Of a DNA stretch of 18,225 bases, positions 16,179 through 18,225 are shown one piece after another. Below the pieces are notes generated by a model. That model was not told the origin of the DNA and did no database searches. It saw nothing but the letters and a program-made list of their open reading frames with translations. Origin of the DNA: an uncultured Clostridia bacterium (GTDB taxonomy: Bacteria > Bacillota_A > Clostridia > Christensenellales > Aristaeellaceae); the NCBI GenBank assembly GCA_947166205.1, contig CAMVDI010000013.1, positions 1-18,225 on the forward strand, given 5' to 3'. The position numbers were made by a program, and so were the translations under genes. Each line of letters opens with the position of its first letter. Position 1 is the first letter of the stretch.

Positions 16179-16202
16179 CCCCCGGCCCGTCAGGGCCGGG
16201 GG
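16179..16202 (-). terminator. Rho-independent terminator of the minus-strand SLH-like gene
   Basis: A 10-bp all-GC stem (16179-16188 with 16193-16202) and loop GTCA on the plus strand. Read on the minus strand, the stem is followed directly by GCTTTTTATTT, a classical U-tract. It lies 11 bases past the stop codon of the gene at 16214-17524. Confidence 0.85.
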
Positions 16203-16213
16203 TGGACTGTTTC

Positions 16214-17524
16214 TTACCGGGAGAATTGCTGGAGCACCAGGGCCAGATCGCCGCGGGTCGCGTCGGCGGCCTCGGGATTGGGGAAGGTGAACTCCGGCAG
16301 GGTCCAGCCGTTCCGGGAGCAGACTGCCTGGGCCAGGGTGAGCAGGCGCTCACGGGTCAGGGTGATTTCTTCGGTATCCGCGCCATCCTCCATGGCGACG
16401 CCGCTGGAAGTGGCTTCCGTGGCGGGGCGGGAGGAGGAAGCGGTGATCTCCGTCTCTTGGGCGGGGGTATCGGAGGAATTGGCCTCGGCAGGGGCCTCGG
16501 CGGCTGTCTCAGCGGGCGCTTCGGCGGCTGTTTCGGCAGGAACCTCGGCAGGGGCTTCAGCGGGCGCCTCGGCAGCTGCTTCTGCCGGCGCTTCGGCGGC
16601 TGCTTCTGCCGGCGCTTCAGCGGCTTCCCCGGCTGGCGCCTCGGCAGCTGCTTCTGCGGGCGCTTCAGCGGCTGCTTCTGCCGGCGCTTCGGCGGCTTCC
16701 TCGGCAGCTGTTTCTGCGGGAGCTTCAGCAGTTTCCTCAGCGGGCGCTTCGGCGGGGGCCTCGGCGGTTTCCCCGGCGGGAGCTTCGGCGTCCGGCTTCA
16801 CGGCGGTTTCCGCCTCCGCCTGGGCCGCTTCCCCGGGGGCCAATTCCTGGACAGGCTCTTCTTCGGCTCTGGCGGCGGCCGCCTGGGCATCCAGCCAGTC
16901 CTTTTCCGCCTGCAGAAGGGCGGCGATGGCGCCTTCACGGGTGCCGGTGACGCCCTGCAGGGCGTTCAGGCTCTCCGCGAACTCGCCCAGGGTGGCGGGA
17001 GCATCCACGCCGAAAACCTCGGCGGAATCGGGAACCATCAGCCCGCGGCCGGCGACGAAATTCACGGCCAGGAAATAGGGGCTGTCCAGGGCCACATCCT
17101 GATAGACCTTCATGGCCGCTTCGGAGGTAAAGCCTTCGAGGCTGCCCTGCTGTCCGTCCGTCAGGATGTACATCACGCCCTGCAGCTTCTGCTGGGAGGA
17201 GGTCAGATTCTGATTCACGGTTTCGAGGGTGGCGGTCAGCCGGACGTTCTCCGCGGCCAGGCCCTCATTTTCCGCGATCAGGCCTGCTTTCTCCGCGGCC
17301 AGACCTTCCTTTTCCGCGGTCAGGGATTCCACCTGGCCGGTCAGATCCGAAATGGTTTTCTCGGCTTCCCCGGCCTGCTCCTGCAGGGAGCTGATTTCCG
17401 CCTCCCGGCTGTGCAGATCCTGATTCAGCGTATCGATCCGGGAATTGCTGTTGTTCAGGACGGCGACGATGGCGATGACCGCCGCGGCCAGGGCGCAGCA
17501 GAGGGCAACGATCCATTTTTTCAT
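16214..17524 (-). CDS. Membrane-anchored coiled-coil protein with SLH-like domain and EAPA rod
   Basis: 436 residues. Residues 1-23 (M-K-K-W, then a long hydrophobic run) form an N-terminal membrane anchor or signal. Residues about 27-115 are a coiled coil with A-E-K-E-G-L-A-A-E-type repeats. Residues about 136-190 resemble an S-layer homology domain: V-Y-Q-D-V, V-A-G-R-G-L-M at the hinge, and A-T-L-G-E-F-A-E-S-L closing. Residues 246-347 are an Ala-Glu-Pro rod. Residues about 387-436 look like a second, degenerate SLH end (L-T-R-E-R-L and A-T-R-G-D-L-A). SLH domains are known to bind cell-wall polymers, so an envelope tether spanning membrane to wall is inferred. The ATG overlaps the upstream stop codon as ATGA (17521-17524). 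AGGAGGA (complement of 17531-17537) gives 6-nt spacing and lies inside the upstream gene, implying translational coupling. SLH assignment is moderate because the motifs are diverged. Confidence 0.85.
   Translation of the reverse strand: MKKWIVALCCALAAAVIAIVAVLNNSNSRIDTLNQDLHSREAEISSLQEQAGEAEKTISDLTGQVESLTAEKEGLAAEKAGLIAENEGLAAENVRLTATLETVNQNLTSSQQKLQGVMYILTDGQQGSLEGFTSEAAMKVYQDVALDSPYFLAVNFVAGRGLMVPDSAEVFGVDAPATLGEFAESLNALQGVTGTREGAIAALLQAEKDWLDAQAAAARAEEEPVQELAPGEAAQAEAETAVKPDAEAPAGETAEAPAEAPAEETAEAPAETAAEEAAEAPAEAAAEAPAEAAAEAPAGEAAEAPAEAAAEAPAEAAAEAPAEAPAEVPAETAAEAPAETAAEAPAEANSSDTPAQETEITASSSRPATEATSSGVAMEDGADTEEITLTRERLLTLAQAVCSRNGWTLPEFTFPNPEAADATRGDLALVLQQFSR
16484..16789 (-). repeat. 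Ala-Glu-Pro (EAPAEAAAEAPA-like) repeat region
   Basis: Encodes residues 246-347 of the SLH-like protein as tandem A-E-A-P-A-E-A/T-A blocks of about 5-11 residues, with many synonymous differences. Such Ala/Pro/Glu-rich stretches usually form extended, wall-spanning rods. The opposite strand gives a spurious Gly/Cys/Phe-rich frame. Confidence 0.8.
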
Positions 17525-18225
17525 GCGTTTTCCTCCTCGGGAATGCTTTCTTTCAGGATTTCCGCGGCCGCTTCGGGGTTCTCCCCGGCGGCCTCCCGGG
17601 CTTCCGGGACGGCATCCCCGGCGGCTTCACACAGCTCTTCCGCAGAATCCGGGACTTCCGGATCTTCCGGGACTTCCGGGGCATCAGGCGCTTCCGGGGC
17701 TTCCGGATCCTCCGGGGCTTCCGGATCTTCCGGATCCTCCGGGGCATCAGGCGCATCGGGCGCATCAGGCGCATCCGGGGCATCCGGAGCTTCCGGAGCG
17801 TCTTCATCGGCCGCGGGATTGTCCGCGGCGGCTTCCGCATCGATCAGAAGGCGGTCGCCCTCATTCCGGGACAGGGCGCCGGAATCGGTGCGCAGATGAT
17901 CCAGAATCCTGGCGCCGAAGCGCTCCCGGATGTTGTCCACATCCCCGTCATACAGGGTGGCGCCGGTCTCCTGGGCGGCCTGGTTCAGCGCGTCCATCAT
18001 GGTCCGGATCTGATCCAGATAATAGAGGTAGCTGCCGGCGAAGGTGGCGGTGGTTTTCCCGACCATGGCCCGGTTTTCATCCCGGTTCTGCCGGATTTCC
18101 TCGGCCAGGTCATGCCGCTTTGTGGCGGCTTCCCGGGCGAAACCTTCCTCTATATCGGCGCGGGTTTCGTCCAGCTCCCGGGCCTTCCGGTTGTACAGGT
18201 CCTTCATGCCTTCGTATTCCACAAT
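17521..18225 (-). CDS. Helical protein with acidic Asp/Glu-Ala-Pro tail (5' partial)
   Basis: The frame is open to the right edge. A GTG (18220-18222) and an ATG (18205-18207) are possible starts, but neither has a clear ribosome binding site, so the gene probably begins outside the window. Numbering from that GTG gives 233 residues. Residues 1-55 are charged and helical (R-K-A-R-E-L-D-E-T-R-A-D-I-E-E-G). Residues 56-130 look like a compact helical segment. Residues 138-192 are D-A-P, E-D-P and E-A-P tripeptide repeats, and the rest is acidic. No signal peptide or membrane segment is visible in this part. I recognise no family. It is coupled to the downstream SLH-like gene by a 4-bp ATGA overlap, so the two proteins are probably made together and may act in one envelope process. 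Confidence 0.75.
   Translation of the reverse strand: MVEYEGMKDLYNRKARELDETRADIEEGFAREAATKRHDLAEEIRQNRDENRAMVGKTTATFAGSYLYYLDQIRTMMDALNQAAQETGATLYDGDVDNIRERFGARILDHLRTDSGALSRNEGDRLLIDAEAAADNPAADEDAPEAPDAPDAPDAPDAPDAPEDPEDPEAPEDPEAPEAPDAPEVPEDPEVPDSAEELCEAAGDAVPEAREAAGENPEAAAEILKESIPEEENA
17647..17811 (-). repeat. D/E-A-P tripeptide repeat
   Basis: A 9-bp-period repeat coding for D-A-P, E-D-P, E-A-P and E-V-P units (residues 138-192 of the upstream minus-strand gene). The longest uniform run is five D-A-P units. It should form a stiff, highly acidic extended segment and is prone to slippage in units of whole codons. Confidence 0.75.

Larger units (their letters stand above)
15989..16202. repeat. 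94-bp tandem repeat: two full copies plus a third hairpin
   Basis: Copy 1 (15989-16082) and copy 2 (16083-16176) differ at only three positions, all near the 3' end. A third, diverged copy of just the leading hairpin follows in near-register at 16177-16202. Each unit starts with a GC-rich hairpin. Copy 2 has a second dyad (16135-16142 with 16161-16168), which a single base change breaks in copy 1. The array fills the gap between the convergent genes. Confidence 0.85.

Noticed and set aside
16202..17899. A 565-codon plus-strand frame rich in Gly, Cys and Phe
   Set aside because: It is the antisense reading of the EAPA and DAP repeats of the minus-strand genes. The minus strand has strong ribosome binding, coupling and terminator signals.

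Overview
The window is GC-rich bacterial DNA. It carries Gram-positive style surface-protein genes: MBG, MucBP, BspA-type leucine-rich repeat, beta-helix, FctA/Cna_B isopeptide and SLH-like domains. Strong AGGAGG ribosome binding sites and TTGACx/TATAAT-like promoters fit a Firmicute. A GC-rich, probably gut- or rumen-associated Clostridia lineage is the likeliest host. That is inference from domain content and composition; no marker gene is present to fix the taxon.

Layout, left to right. (1) Positions 2-1141 (+) are the 3' end of a secreted MBG/MucBP surface protein, followed by two back-to-back hairpins. (2) Positions 1379-2866 (+) are a complete two-domain PPK2-type polyphosphate:AMP phosphotransferase with its own sigma-A-like promoter. 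(3) A regulatory intergenic region (2867-3146) holds a long inverted repeat, a candidate promoter and a palindromic operator candidate. (4) Positions 3147-15980 (+) are one uninterrupted 4277-residue surface protein. It has a signal peptide, a G/Q/N/D-rich region, four capped LRR modules, beta-helix repeats, three domains with complete isopeptide triads, a Pro-Thr linker and a short C-terminal tail. (5) Positions 15981-16213 hold a 94-bp tandem repeat built around GC-rich hairpins, at the junction of convergent genes. (6) Positions 16214-18225 (-) are two translationally coupled genes. One is a membrane-anchored coiled-coil/SLH-like protein with an Ala-Glu-Pro rod. Upstream of it lies a soluble-looking helical protein with an Asp/Glu-Ala-Pro tail, cut by the window edge.

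How the parts relate. The two plus-strand surface proteins differ in body but end in clearly related ~33-residue tails (Y-[IL]-V-I-x4-T-P-L-G). Neither ends in LPXTG plus a membrane segment. The tail is the best candidate here for an undescribed surface-retention or export signal. The giant protein looks like an adhesin, with an LRR/beta-helix ligand-binding body on a covalently cross-linked stalk. The minus-strand pair may be envelope-associated and is not obviously functionally linked. The phosphotransferase is housekeeping or stress metabolism and appears to be its own transcription unit.
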